Shown here piece by piece: positions 33,729 through 41,998 of a stretch of 64,000 bases of DNA (the stretch's first letter is position 1; every line of letters starts with the position of its first letter). Position numbers and translations under genes: made by a program. The DNA comes from Myxococcales bacterium. GTDB lineage: Bacteria; Myxococcota_A; Polyangia; Polyangiales; Polyangiaceae. The stretch lies in assembly GCA_004193285.1 (NCBI GenBank), contig SECP01000041.1:1-64000 (forward strand). The letters are read 5' to 3'. Below the pieces are notes generated by a model that did no database searches, was not told the DNA's origin, and saw only the letters and a list, made by a program, of their open reading frames with translations.

Positions 33729-34903
33729 CCTCCATCGGTCTCTTCACGTACTCGACCAAGCCGCGCGGCAGCGTGGTGCACGCCTGCTGTTTGGCGGAAG
33801 CGCTCAGCGCGCGCGGTCACGACGTCACGCTGTATGCGCTCTCCAAATCCGGCGATGAGCTGTTTCGCAAGTTGCGCTGTTCGGTCCGGTACCTGCGCGC
33901 CGAAGCGGCTCCGGCGGATGTGGACGCGCTGATAGCCCAGCGCATCGGTGAGGTTGCCAGGGGCGTCGCCGCGCTCTCGCCCCGCCACGACGTCTACCAT
34001 GCCGAAGATTGCCTCGTCGCGAGCGGACTCCTCTCGCTCGGGACGAGGTTCGGCCCCATCGTTCGTACGCTCCATCACTACGAGCAGTTCGAGAGCCGCT
34101 ACCTCCAGGATTGTCAGCGCGGCTCAATTCTAGGCGCGGCCGCGGTGGCGTGCGTGAGCCGCGTCAGCCAGCGCGACGTTCAGCGGGAGCTATCCCGCCT
34201 TTGCCCCATCATCGGCAATGGCGTGGACTTCGAGCGCTTTTCGGGCGGGGTGGAGCTACGTGACTGGGCTCGCCGGCGCTTCGGCGTCGTGGAGGGTCAG
34301 CTGGTAGTCGCCAGCGTGGGCGGGGTCGAGCCCCGCAAAAACACGCTGCGAGCGCTCGAGGCGATGGTGCCCGTGCTTCGGCAGCACCCGACCGCGCGCT
34401 GGCTCATCGCCGGCGGCTCGAGCATCTGGGAGCACGACTCGTACCGCCTCGAGTTCGCGCAGCGGCTGGACGCGCTCGAGCCCAGCGTGCGCGAGCGAAT
34501 CGTCCAGCTCGGGGCGGTGTCGGAGCGCGAGCTCACCGCGCTCTACCAGGTGAGCCAAGTCTTGCTTTGCGCGTCGCTCCAGGAGGGATTCGGCCTCTGC
34601 GTGCTGGAAGCCATGGCCGCGGGGGCGGCCGTGGTCGTCTCCGCGCGCGAGCCGTTCACCGAATACCTGGACGCGTCCAGCGCTCGCTTCGTCGACCCAG
34701 AGTGCACTGCGAGCATCACCGCCGCGGTGGACGAGCTGTGGAACGACCCCGACCGCTGCGCCGAGCTGAGCCGCAATGGCACCCGCGTTGCGCGTCGATT
34801 CTCTTGGGACACCGTGGCCCGCGAGCACGAGCGCCTGTACCGCGGCTTGCTCGAGCGACGAGCCTCCGCTTTCGAACTTTACGAGGAAACCAACCATGCC
34901 TGA
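33725..34903 (+). CDS. Glycosyltransferase, MSMEG_0565 family (Nit1C cluster)
   Basis: 392 aa GT4/GT-B type glycosyltransferase. N-terminal Rossmann part IGLFTYSTKPRGSVVHACCLAEAL; DVYHAEDCLVASGLL and IVRTLHHYEQFESRYLQDCQ; donor half begins VASVGGVEPRKNTLRALEAM; the E-x7-E motif is in LQEGFGLCVLEAMAAGAAVVVS. GTG start 33725 overlaps the previous stop; its own stop overlaps the following ATG. Presence of a glycosyltransferase suggests a glycosylated product. Sugar donor unknown. Confidence 0.88.
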   Translation: MTSIGLFTYSTKPRGSVVHACCLAEALSARGHDVTLYALSKSGDELFRKLRCSVRYLRAEAAPADVDALIAQRIGEVARGVAALSPRHDVYHAEDCLVASGLLSLGTRFGPIVRTLHHYEQFESRYLQDCQRGSILGAAAVACVSRVSQRDVQRELSRLCPIIGNGVDFERFSGGVELRDWARRRFGVVEGQLVVASVGGVEPRKNTLRALEAMVPVLRQHPTARWLIAGGSSIWEHDSYRLEFAQRLDALEPSVRERIVQLGAVSERELTALYQVSQVLLCASLQEGFGLCVLEAMAAGAAVVVSAREPFTEYLDASSARFVDPECTASITAAVDELWNDPDRCAELSRNGTRVARRFSWDTVAREHERLYRGLLERRASAFELYEETNHA

Positions 34904-36476
34904 GATGAATTTTCGTGTGAAATGGCCGAACGGCAAAGTCCAAGACTGCTACTCGCCCAGCTACGTGATCGAGGACTACCTGCACGAAGGACAGAGCTAC
35001 GCGCTGGACGACTTCGTGCACCGCGCGCGGACCGCGCTGACCATCGCCTCGGAGCGTGTTCTGGCCAAATACGGCTTCGAATGTAGCTCCGCGCTCGACC
35101 AGCTGCGCGACATCGAGCAGACCGAGTCCAGCATCCCGGCCGGAGAGCGCTCCGGTAAAGTATCCGTGCTCTCGTTCACCCGGCACGGCGCGCGCGATGC
35201 CCGCGCCAAGAAGGCGGAGCATTTCACGGTCGTCGTCGTCGGGGGCGGCCAAGCCGGGCTGTCGATGAGCTACCTGCTCAAGCAAAGGGGCGTCTCCCAC
35301 GTGGTGCTCGAGGGAAAGCGCATCGCGAGCGCGTGGCGTGACGAGCGCTGGGACTCGTTTTGCCTCGTGACCCCGAACTGGCAATGCCGTTTGCCAGGCC
35401 ATCCCTACGACGGCGACGATCCTCAGGGCTTCATGGGCCGCGACGACATCGTGGCCTACGTCGAGAGCTACGCGCGCCGCTTCGAGCTGCCGGTGCGGGA
35501 GGGAGTGTGGGTCAAGGCAGTGCGGCGGTCGCACGCCGCGCGGGGCTTCGAGATCGAAACCTCCGAGGGGAACCTGACTGCCGAGCAGGTCGTCGTCGCG
35601 ACCGGGGGCTACCACCGGCCCCGCACCCCGCGCTACGCGGAGGACATCGCGCTGCACCAGCTCCACTCTTCCCAGTACCGAAACTCCGATCAGCTGCCCC
35701 CCGGCGACGTGCTCGTGGTCGGCACCGGCCAATCCGGCTGCCAAATTGCGGAAGATTTGCACCTTTTGGGGCGCAAAGTGCACCTCGCGGTGGGGAGCGC
35801 GCCGCGCTGCGCCCGCCGTCACCGAGGCAAGGACGTCGTCGAGTGGCTCGAGGCGATGGGTCACTACGAGGTGCCCATCCACGAGCAGAACAACCCGGAG
35901 GAGCTGCGCGAGCGAGCGAACCACTACGTCACGGGGCGCGCGGGGGGCCACGATTTGGACCTGCGTCGCTTTGCGCTCGAGGGCATGAAGCTCTACGGGC
36001 CCGCCTTGGCGCTCGAGGACGGCAAGCTGCGCTTCGCGCCCAAGCTGAAGCAACACTTGGATCGCGCGGACGACGTGTACCGCAGCATCAACCGCGCCAT
36101 CGACAAGCACATCGCCGACCATGGCATCTCCGCGCCCGAGGAGCCGGAGTATCAGGCAGTGTGGGAACCCAGCGAAGAGCCCGCCGAGCTAGACCTCGCG
36201 ACGAGCGGCATCACCAGCATCGTGTGGGCGACCGGTTTCCATACGGACTTCAGCTGGGTGAAAGCGCCGGTGTTCGACGAACGGGGCAAGGTCGCTCACC
36301 TTCGCGGTGTCACGCGCGAGCCGGGGCTCTTCTTTCTGGGCTTGCCGTGGCTGCACACCTGGGGCTCAGGCCGGTTTTCCGGCGTGAAAACGGACGCGGA
36401 GCACCTCGTGGAGCAGATGTTCGCGCGGGAGCCAGCAGCCGAGCTGGGCTCGAGCGTCACGGTGGCCGCGGTCTGA
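34896..36476 (+). CDS. Fusion of MSMEG_0570 nitrogen-starvation protein and MSMEG_0569 flavin-dependent oxidoreductase (Nit1C)
   Basis: 526 aa. Residues 1-95 match the small MSMEG_0570 protein (MPEMNFRVKWPNGKVQDCYSP, RARTALTIASERVLAKYGFEC, VSVLSFTRHG). Residues about 108-526 are the MSMEG_0569 flavoprotein: FAD motif VVVGGGQAGLS near 113-123, NAD(P)H motif VVGTGQSGCQIAE near 271-283, and WATGFHTDFSWV near 447. These are normally separate genes; here the frame is open throughout with no stop or clear internal start between them. The reaction resembles N-hydroxylating or FMO-type oxidation of an amine. Last gene of the operon. Confidence 0.85.
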   Translation: MPEMNFRVKWPNGKVQDCYSPSYVIEDYLHEGQSYALDDFVHRARTALTIASERVLAKYGFECSSALDQLRDIEQTESSIPAGERSGKVSVLSFTRHGARDARAKKAEHFTVVVVGGGQAGLSMSYLLKQRGVSHVVLEGKRIASAWRDERWDSFCLVTPNWQCRLPGHPYDGDDPQGFMGRDDIVAYVESYARRFELPVREGVWVKAVRRSHAARGFEIETSEGNLTAEQVVVATGGYHRPRTPRYAEDIALHQLHSSQYRNSDQLPPGDVLVVGTGQSGCQIAEDLHLLGRKVHLAVGSAPRCARRHRGKDVVEWLEAMGHYEVPIHEQNNPEELRERANHYVTGRAGGHDLDLRRFALEGMKLYGPALALEDGKLRFAPKLKQHLDRADDVYRSINRAIDKHIADHGISAPEEPEYQAVWEPSEEPAELDLATSGITSIVWATGFHTDFSWVKAPVFDERGKVAHLRGVTREPGLFFLGLPWLHTWGSGRFSGVKTDAEHLVEQMFAREPAAELGSSVTVAAV

Positions 36477-36499
36477 CCTCTCCGGTGTAAGCTCCCGGG

Positions 36500-38302
36500 G
36501 TGCTCGTGCGTCCCGGGTTTTGGCTGGCCGCGTGCCTCACGGCGCTAGCGTGCGCAGGAGCAGGCACGGCGCCTTCCCGTGGCCGCCAGGAGGAAGCCAA
36601 GAGCCGCGAGCCGCTCAGCAACGTGCTGCGCGCGGACTACGTCGGGTCGCAGGCCTGCGCAGGCTGCCATGCTTCGATCTACGAGGCGTGGCTGCGTTCG
36701 CCGATGCACCGCATGACGCGGGAGGTCGCGAGCACGGAGCTCTCCGCGCCGTTCGACGGGCGGGAGCTTGCGCTCGGCGGTGCGGTGGCGCGGCTGGAGA
36801 CGCACGAGGGAAAGCGCTTCGTCGGTCTCTCGCAAGGGGAGCAGAACGAGCTGTACCGCGTCACCAAGGTGATCGGCGGCCGCTACCGGGAGGACTTCGT
36901 CGGCGAGCTCGTCCCTGCGAGCTCCCCGTTCGGCGTGGCGCTGGAGGAGCAGCGCGTGCTGCCAGTCTCTTACCTGCGCTTCGACGGAACCCTGCGCTAC
37001 AAGGGCTATTCGGTGATGGTGCGGGAGCGCCATGGCCTGGAGGCGGGCCTGGTTTGGCAGCGAGCCTGCGTGCTGTGTCACAACACCGCGCCGCAGGTCG
37101 TCGCGCTCTACGACGAGCTCTACGGCGCCAAGGCGCCCTCTTACCAGGGCTCGGCGAGCAACGAGCTGCCCGCGAGCAAGGCCTTTCGCTACGTGGTGGA
37201 TGACGCGGCCGGGCTCCGCCAGGCGCTGGCCGGCGAGCTCGCGCTCTTGGGCGCGCGCGGCTCCTTGCCGGAGAACGAGCGCCACGCGCTGGAGATTGCG
37301 ATCTCGAACACGCGTGAGCGATTCGGCGAGGCGCACCTCGTGGAGCTCGGCGTGGGCTGCGAGAGCTGTCACGGTGGCTCGCGCGCCCACGCGGAGGCGC
37401 CGCACCGCTTCGATCCGAGCTTTGCGCTACGCAGCTCCTTCATGCACGTGGAGACGGCGAGCGGCGGTAGGCCCACGCGCGCGCAAGACCAAAATCGCAC
37501 CTGCGCCAAGTGCCATACCGTCCTGTTCTCCCAGTACCCCTTCACCTGGGAAGGAGGCGAGCGCCGCACATCCCCCGGCGGGAGCACCACCAACTCTGGC
37601 GAGGCGCGCGACTTCTTACTCGGCGGCTGCGCTAGCGCCATGACCTGCAGCACCTGCCACGATCCGCACGGGGAGGACTCGAAGGCGCGGCTCGAAGAGC
37701 TAGGCACCGTCCGCGGCAACCGCGTTTGCACCAGCTGCCACCGAGAGCTCGAAAGCCCTCTCGCTCTCGGACGCCACTCGCACCACCGTGCCGACGGCGC
37801 AGGCAGCGCGTGCCTGAGCTGCCACATGCCGAAGAAGAACATGGGTCTGGCCTATGACTTCACGCGGTACCATCGTATCGGCTCGCCGACGGAGCAGGCA
37901 CGAGTGCTCGGCGATCGTCCGCTCGATTGCGCGCTCTGCCACGCCGAGCGCAGCGTTGAGCAGATCACGGCCACCATGGAGAAATGGTGGGGCAAGCGCT
38001 ACGATCGCGCGCGGCTACGCCGACTCTACGGACAGGATTTGAGGGCGAACCCTGTGCGCATCACGCTCATCGGCGGTAAGCCCCACGAACAGGCGCTGGC
38101 CGCAGACATCGCGGCCGCGCAGCAAGTGCCGGATACGCTGGAGGCGACCCTCGCGCTGCTCGGCAGCGAGTACCCGCTGGTGCGCTACTTTGCACGCCAC
38201 AGCTTGGAAAAGCGGGCCGGCGCAGAGCTGGCCCTGGACATGAGCTTGCCGGGGCCGCAGCTCGTGCAAGCAGCGAGGGCGCGTCTGAACGCGGCTCGCT
38301 GA
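36500..38302 (+). CDS. Octahaem cytochrome c lipoprotein
   Basis: 600 aa. Signal with lipobox TALAC near the N-terminus, then eight CXXCH haem-c sites in order: CAGCH, CVLCH, CESCH, CAKCH, CSTCH, CTSCH, CLSCH, CALCH. Extra His residues around (SPMHRM, GRHSHHRADG) could be distal ligands. It resembles cytochrome c554/doubled-CXXCH proteins used in multihaem electron transfer. No catalytic CXXCK site is seen, so it is not NrfA. GTG start 36500 with TGTAAGCTC about 13 bases upstream, read in the same direction as Nit1C but a probable separate unit. Ends 3 bases from the convergent ABC gene. Confidence 0.85.
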   Translation: MLVRPGFWLAACLTALACAGAGTAPSRGRQEEAKSREPLSNVLRADYVGSQACAGCHASIYEAWLRSPMHRMTREVASTELSAPFDGRELALGGAVARLETHEGKRFVGLSQGEQNELYRVTKVIGGRYREDFVGELVPASSPFGVALEEQRVLPVSYLRFDGTLRYKGYSVMVRERHGLEAGLVWQRACVLCHNTAPQVVALYDELYGAKAPSYQGSASNELPASKAFRYVVDDAAGLRQALAGELALLGARGSLPENERHALEIAISNTRERFGEAHLVELGVGCESCHGGSRAHAEAPHRFDPSFALRSSFMHVETASGGRPTRAQDQNRTCAKCHTVLFSQYPFTWEGGERRTSPGGSTTNSGEARDFLLGGCASAMTCSTCHDPHGEDSKARLEELGTVRGNRVCTSCHRELESPLALGRHSHHRADGAGSACLSCHMPKKNMGLAYDFTRYHRIGSPTEQARVLGDRPLDCALCHAERSVEQITATMEKWWGKRYDRARLRRLYGQDLRANPVRITLIGGKPHEQALAADIAAAQQVPDTLEATLALLGSEYPLVRYFARHSLEKRAGAELALDMSLPGPQLVQAARARLNAAR

Positions 38303-38305
38303 GCC

Positions 38306-39112
38306 TCAGGCCGGTGCGTGCCGGTCGATCCAGGTCTTGTGAATGTCCGGGATGTCGTCCAGCAGCTTCTTCGTTACGGCGTCTTGCGGCCGCGAGGTGA
38401 TGTCCTCGGGCGACGCCTGCTCCACGATGCGGCCCTCGTGCATGATGAAGATGCGGTTGGACACGTAGCCAGCCAGGTGAACATCGTGCGTGATGAACAC
38501 GATGGTCATGTCCAGCTGCTCTTTCAGCTTCATCAAGTAGTCCAGGATGTTCGCGCGGCTGCACGCGTCCACCATGCTCGTCGGCTCGTCGGCGACGAGC
38601 ACGCGCGGGCGCAGGATGAAGATGCGCGCCAGCAGCATGCGCTGCATTTGGCCGCCCGAAAGCTCGAACGGGTACTTTCCGTCCAGCTCCCGCGGCTTGA
38701 TGTTCACCGCGAGCAGAGCTTGGTCGACCCGCTCGTCGATCTCCTTCTCGCTCGGCTTTTGCTCGAACAGGTTGAAGGCGCTCTTCAGCTGCGCGCGAAT
38801 CGTGAAGAACTGATTGAAGCAGGAGAACGGGTCTTGAAAGACCGCCTGCACCTGCCGCCAGTGCTGGCGTGGATCCCCGGAGCTCTCGATGGGCTTGCCC
38901 TCGTAGAGCAGCTTGCCGCTGGTCGGCTTCTCCAGCCGTAGCAGCATCTTCGCGAGCACCGTCTTGCCGCAGCCGGACTGACCGACCACGGAGACGATTT
39001 CCTTGTCGTAGATCTTGAAGGAGACGTCGTCGACCGCGTGCTTGATCTTCTTGCCGTGGCCGTAGATGCGTGAGAGCCCGCTCGCCTCGAACTTGACGTT
39101 GTCACTCGGCAT
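38306..39112 (-). CDS. Peptide/nickel-type ABC transporter ATPase (DppF/OppF-like)
   Basis: 268 aa cytosolic ATPase. Walker A GQSGCGKTVLAK near residue 45, Q loop, signature LSGGQMQRML near 150, Walker B VLVADEPTSMVDA near 170 and the switch His in FITHDVHLAGY. Last gene of the operon; the start overlaps the upstream ATPase by 11 bases. Pairs with that ATPase to power the two permeases. Confidence 0.92.
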   Translation of the reverse strand: MPSDNVKFEASGLSRIYGHGKKIKHAVDDVSFKIYDKEIVSVVGQSGCGKTVLAKMLLRLEKPTSGKLLYEGKPIESSGDPRQHWRQVQAVFQDPFSCFNQFFTIRAQLKSAFNLFEQKPSEKEIDERVDQALLAVNIKPRELDGKYPFELSGGQMQRMLLARIFILRPRVLVADEPTSMVDACSRANILDYLMKLKEQLDMTIVFITHDVHLAGYVSNRIFIMHEGRIVEQASPEDITSRPQDAVTKKLLDDIPDIHKTWIDRHAPA

Positions 39113-40079
39113 ACTGACACCTCACTTCGCGCGCCTTCACGATGCGAATGATCTGCTCGTTCTGCTTGCAGTCCGGTCGCACCTCCGGGCAGCGCTCGGC
39201 GAACCGGCAACCGGTGATGCGGTAGGCCAGGTTGGGGGGAGCGCCCTCGATCGCGACCGGCTTATCTGCCTTGTGGCCCGGTTCCGCGCTGAGCATCGAG
39301 CCCATGAGCGCGCGCGTGTACGGCTGGCGCGAGTCGAAGATGACTTGCTCCGTCGTACCGAGCTCCACGAACTCACCCGCGTACATCACCGCGATGCGCG
39401 CCGAGACGTGGCGCAGGAGCGGCAGCTCGTGGGTGATGAAGAGCATGCTGCCGATGATGCCTTGGTCCATCAGGTCGAACAGCAGCCGGATCACGGACTT
39501 TTGCGTGCTCACGTCCAGCGCGGAGGTCGGCTCGTCCGCGATGACCACGCGAGGGTTCATCAGGGTGGAGATGCCGATGACCACGCGCTGCTTCATGCCG
39601 GCGGGTAGCTGAATCGGGTAAGAGTTGAGCACGAGGTTCGCGTCCAGCCCGATCTTCTCGAAGCGCTGGCGGAGGAGGCCCTGAATCTCTTTCTTGTCGG
39701 CCTTGTCGTCGTGGCTCAGGATCATGTCCGTCGCCAGATCCTTCACCTTGCGGGTCGGATTCAGCGAGTTGAGCGCGCCCTGAGGGATCATCGACACCAG
39801 CTTACCGAGCACGTCCTTCCGGTTGCGCTCGACATCCATGCCGATGATGCTCTTGCCGTCCACCTTCACGTCGCCCGACGTGAGGTGCAGTGGCGGGATG
39901 TACAGGCCCATGCAGGCGCTGACGAGCGTCGTCTTGCCGCAGCCGGACTCGCCGGCGATCCCGAGAATTTCGCCTTCCTTCAAGCTGAAGGAGACGTCGT
40001 CCACCGCTTGGACTTTGGTGCCGAAGCGGGTGAGGTAATGCGCGCGTAGCTTTTCGACTTCGAAGATCGGAGTAGCCAT
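39102..40079 (-). CDS. Peptide/nickel-type ABC transporter ATPase (DppD/OppD-like)
   Basis: 325 aa from ATG 40079 (a GTG at 40085 overlapping the permease stop is also possible). Walker A AGESGCGKTTLVSA near 42-55, signature-like QLPAGMKQRVVIGIS, where LSGG is replaced by LPAG, Walker B RVVIADEPTSALD, and His switch FITHELPLL. The C-terminal oligopeptide/dipeptide extension with Cys residues (GCRFAERCPEVRPDCKQ) is typical of DppD/OppD and may hold an Fe-S cluster. Confidence 0.92.
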   Translation of the reverse strand: MATPIFEVEKLRAHYLTRFGTKVQAVDDVSFSLKEGEILGIAGESGCGKTTLVSACMGLYIPPLHLTSGDVKVDGKSIIGMDVERNRKDVLGKLVSMIPQGALNSLNPTRKVKDLATDMILSHDDKADKKEIQGLLRQRFEKIGLDANLVLNSYPIQLPAGMKQRVVIGISTLMNPRVVIADEPTSALDVSTQKSVIRLLFDLMDQGIIGSMLFITHELPLLRHVSARIAVMYAGEFVELGTTEQVIFDSRQPYTRALMGSMLSAEPGHKADKPVAIEGAPPNLAYRITGCRFAERCPEVRPDCKQNEQIIRIVKAREVRCQYAE

Positions 40080-40081
40080 GG

Positions 40082-40918
40082 TCACTTACGGAGCCGCGGG
40101 TTGAAGACGCCTTCCAGGCTGGTGTTCAGCACGTAAAGCGCGAGCACCACCGCGGTGATGAGGGCCATCGCCGGCATGAAGGCCCACCAGGCGCCGTCCG
40201 TCAGCGCCTCGTTGTTCTTGGCCTCGTTCAGAATTTTGCCGAGTGAAATGGTGTCGTACGGCCCCAGGCCGAGGAGGCTGATGCTCGCCTCGGCCAGGAT
40301 GCCGGTGGCGGTCTGGATGATGAACACCATGAAGATGTAGCTGAGCAGGTACGGCAAGATATGCAAGCCGACGATGCCGGCCGTGCTGTAGCCGTTGATG
40401 CGCGCGAGCGCGACGTGATCCCGCGCCCGGATGCTGGAAGCCTGCGCACGCACGGCGCGCGCGCTCCAGGTCCACGTCGTCCCGCCGATGAGCAGAGCGA
40501 TGAGGGTCAGGCTCCGGCCCTCTTCCATGCTCGAGCTGATCAGAATGAGCACGATGAGGCTGGGAATGACGAGGAACAAGTTCGTCAGGACGGTGAGCAC
40601 GTCGTCGATGAGGCCCCCCTTGTAGCCGCCGTAGACGCCGATGATGGTCCCGACGGTGGTGGCGAGCAGCCCGGCGACGAGCCCCACGTAAAGCGAGCTG
40701 CGGAGCCCCTGGATGAGCAAGGACACCATGTCCAGCCCGAGGTGGTCCGTGCCGAGCAGGGCATTGGACGACGGCTCCGTGAAGGCCAGCCCGAGGCGCG
40801 TCTTGGTGTCCACGTTGTAGACGACGGGGCCGAGCAGCGCGAGCAGGAGCGTCGCGATCAGCAGCACCGAGCCGAACACGAAGGACGGCTGCTTGAGCAG
40901 GTTTTTGAACAGCTTCAA
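40082..40918 (-). CDS. ABC transporter permease (DppC/OppC-like)
   Basis: 278 aa membrane permease. TM near residues 13-35 followed by the large periplasmic stretch, TMs at about 78-105, 113-135, 190-215 and 245-268. The BPD_transp_1 EAA loop is in IRARDHVALARINGYSTAGIVGLHILP. I place the start at TTG 40918 (GGAAG upstream) just past the stop of the preceding permease, because the longer frame only adds a non-hydrophobic, shadow-like N-terminus. Confidence 0.88.
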   Translation of the reverse strand: MKLFKNLLKQPSFVFGSVLLIATLLLALLGPVVYNVDTKTRLGLAFTEPSSNALLGTDHLGLDMVSLLIQGLRSSLYVGLVAGLLATTVGTIIGVYGGYKGGLIDDVLTVLTNLFLVIPSLIVLILISSSMEEGRSLTLIALLIGGTTWTWSARAVRAQASSIRARDHVALARINGYSTAGIVGLHILPYLLSYIFMVFIIQTATGILAEASISLLGLGPYDTISLGKILNEAKNNEALTDGAWWAFMPAMALITAVVLALYVLNTSLEGVFNPRLRK

Positions 40919-40920
40919 GA

Positions 40921-41988
40921 CTACTTGCTTCCTTGCACGGCGCGAATACGCGGATCCAAAAGACTGATGAGGACGTCTGCGCTGAAGTTGGCGACGAGCA
41001 CCGTGGTCGTCACCAGCAAGCAACAGCCAGTGATGACCGGGTAGTCGTTACCCTGAATCGCAGTGAGGATGGTCATGCCCAGGCCGGGGTAGCTGAAGAT
41101 GATTTCCGCGATGAGCGCGCCGCCGACCATGGTGCCGAGCGAAACGGCGAGGCCGGTGAGCTGAGGCAGCATGGCGTTTCGGAACATGTAAAACAGGATC
41201 TGGTTTTCTCGGACGCCGAGCAGCTTGGCGTACTTCACGTAGTCCGTGCCAAGCTCGTAGATGCACATCGAGCGCATGCCGATGGCCTGCCCGCCCACCA
41301 CGAGGAGGAACACGGAGAGGAACGGCAGCACGTAGTAGTAGGCCGCGCTCTGGAAGAACTCCCAGCTCAAGCCGGGGGTGAGCCCTTCGTCGTAGCCTCC
41401 GAGCGCCGGGAACCACTCCAGCTTGATGCCGAACAGGTAAACCAGGAGTAGCCCGAAGCAAAATGCCGGAACCGCGCTCATGAGGAGCGCGATCGGGTAG
41501 AAGACTTTGTCGAAGATCCCGCGCTTGTACGCGGCCAGCGCGCCGAGCACGTTGCCGATGAGCCAGCCCACCACGATGGTCGGAAGCTGCAGCGCGAAGG
41601 TCCACGGCAGCGCGGTCTTGATGATTTCGCTCACGCGCTTGGGATGCTGGAGGATGGAACCGCCGAGGTCCCCCTGCAGGCTCATGCCCACGTAGCTCGC
41701 GAACTGGGAGCCGAGCGAGGTGCGGAGCGGCTTGCCATCCGCCGAGCGAAGCACCTTGCCCTGCTCGTCCACTTGAACGAGGCCGAACTCCTTGAGGTAT
41801 TGCTCCTCTTTGGCCTTCGCGCTCTTCGTGTCCAAACCGGCCGATGCCTTGGCCATCATCGCGTCGACCGGGTTGGCCTTGCCGAGGCGCGGCAAGAAGA
41901 AGTTGATGGTGACGGCGACCAAGAAGGTGAGAAAGTACCAGCCGGCGCGGCCGAGGATGTGCTTGAGGGCGGGATGATTCTTCAGCAT
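40921..41988 (-). CDS. ABC transporter permease (DppB/OppB-like)
   Basis: 355 aa permease. First TM near 14-32 (YFLTFLVAVTINFFLPRL) and a periplasmic domain to about residue 125, then five TMs. The EAA-like loop is in YELGTDYVKYAKLLGVRENQILFYMFRNAML. ATG start, 10 bases after the binding-protein stop. Partner of the DppC-type permease. Confidence 0.9.
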   Translation of the reverse strand: MLKNHPALKHILGRAGWYFLTFLVAVTINFFLPRLGKANPVDAMMAKASAGLDTKSAKAKEEQYLKEFGLVQVDEQGKVLRSADGKPLRTSLGSQFASYVGMSLQGDLGGSILQHPKRVSEIIKTALPWTFALQLPTIVVGWLIGNVLGALAAYKRGIFDKVFYPIALLMSAVPAFCFGLLLVYLFGIKLEWFPALGGYDEGLTPGLSWEFFQSAAYYYVLPFLSVFLLVVGGQAIGMRSMCIYELGTDYVKYAKLLGVRENQILFYMFRNAMLPQLTGLAVSLGTMVGGALIAEIIFSYPGLGMTILTAIQGNDYPVITGCCLLVTTTVLVANFSADVLISLLDPRIRAVQGSK

Positions 41989-41998
41989 CTTCGGCTCG

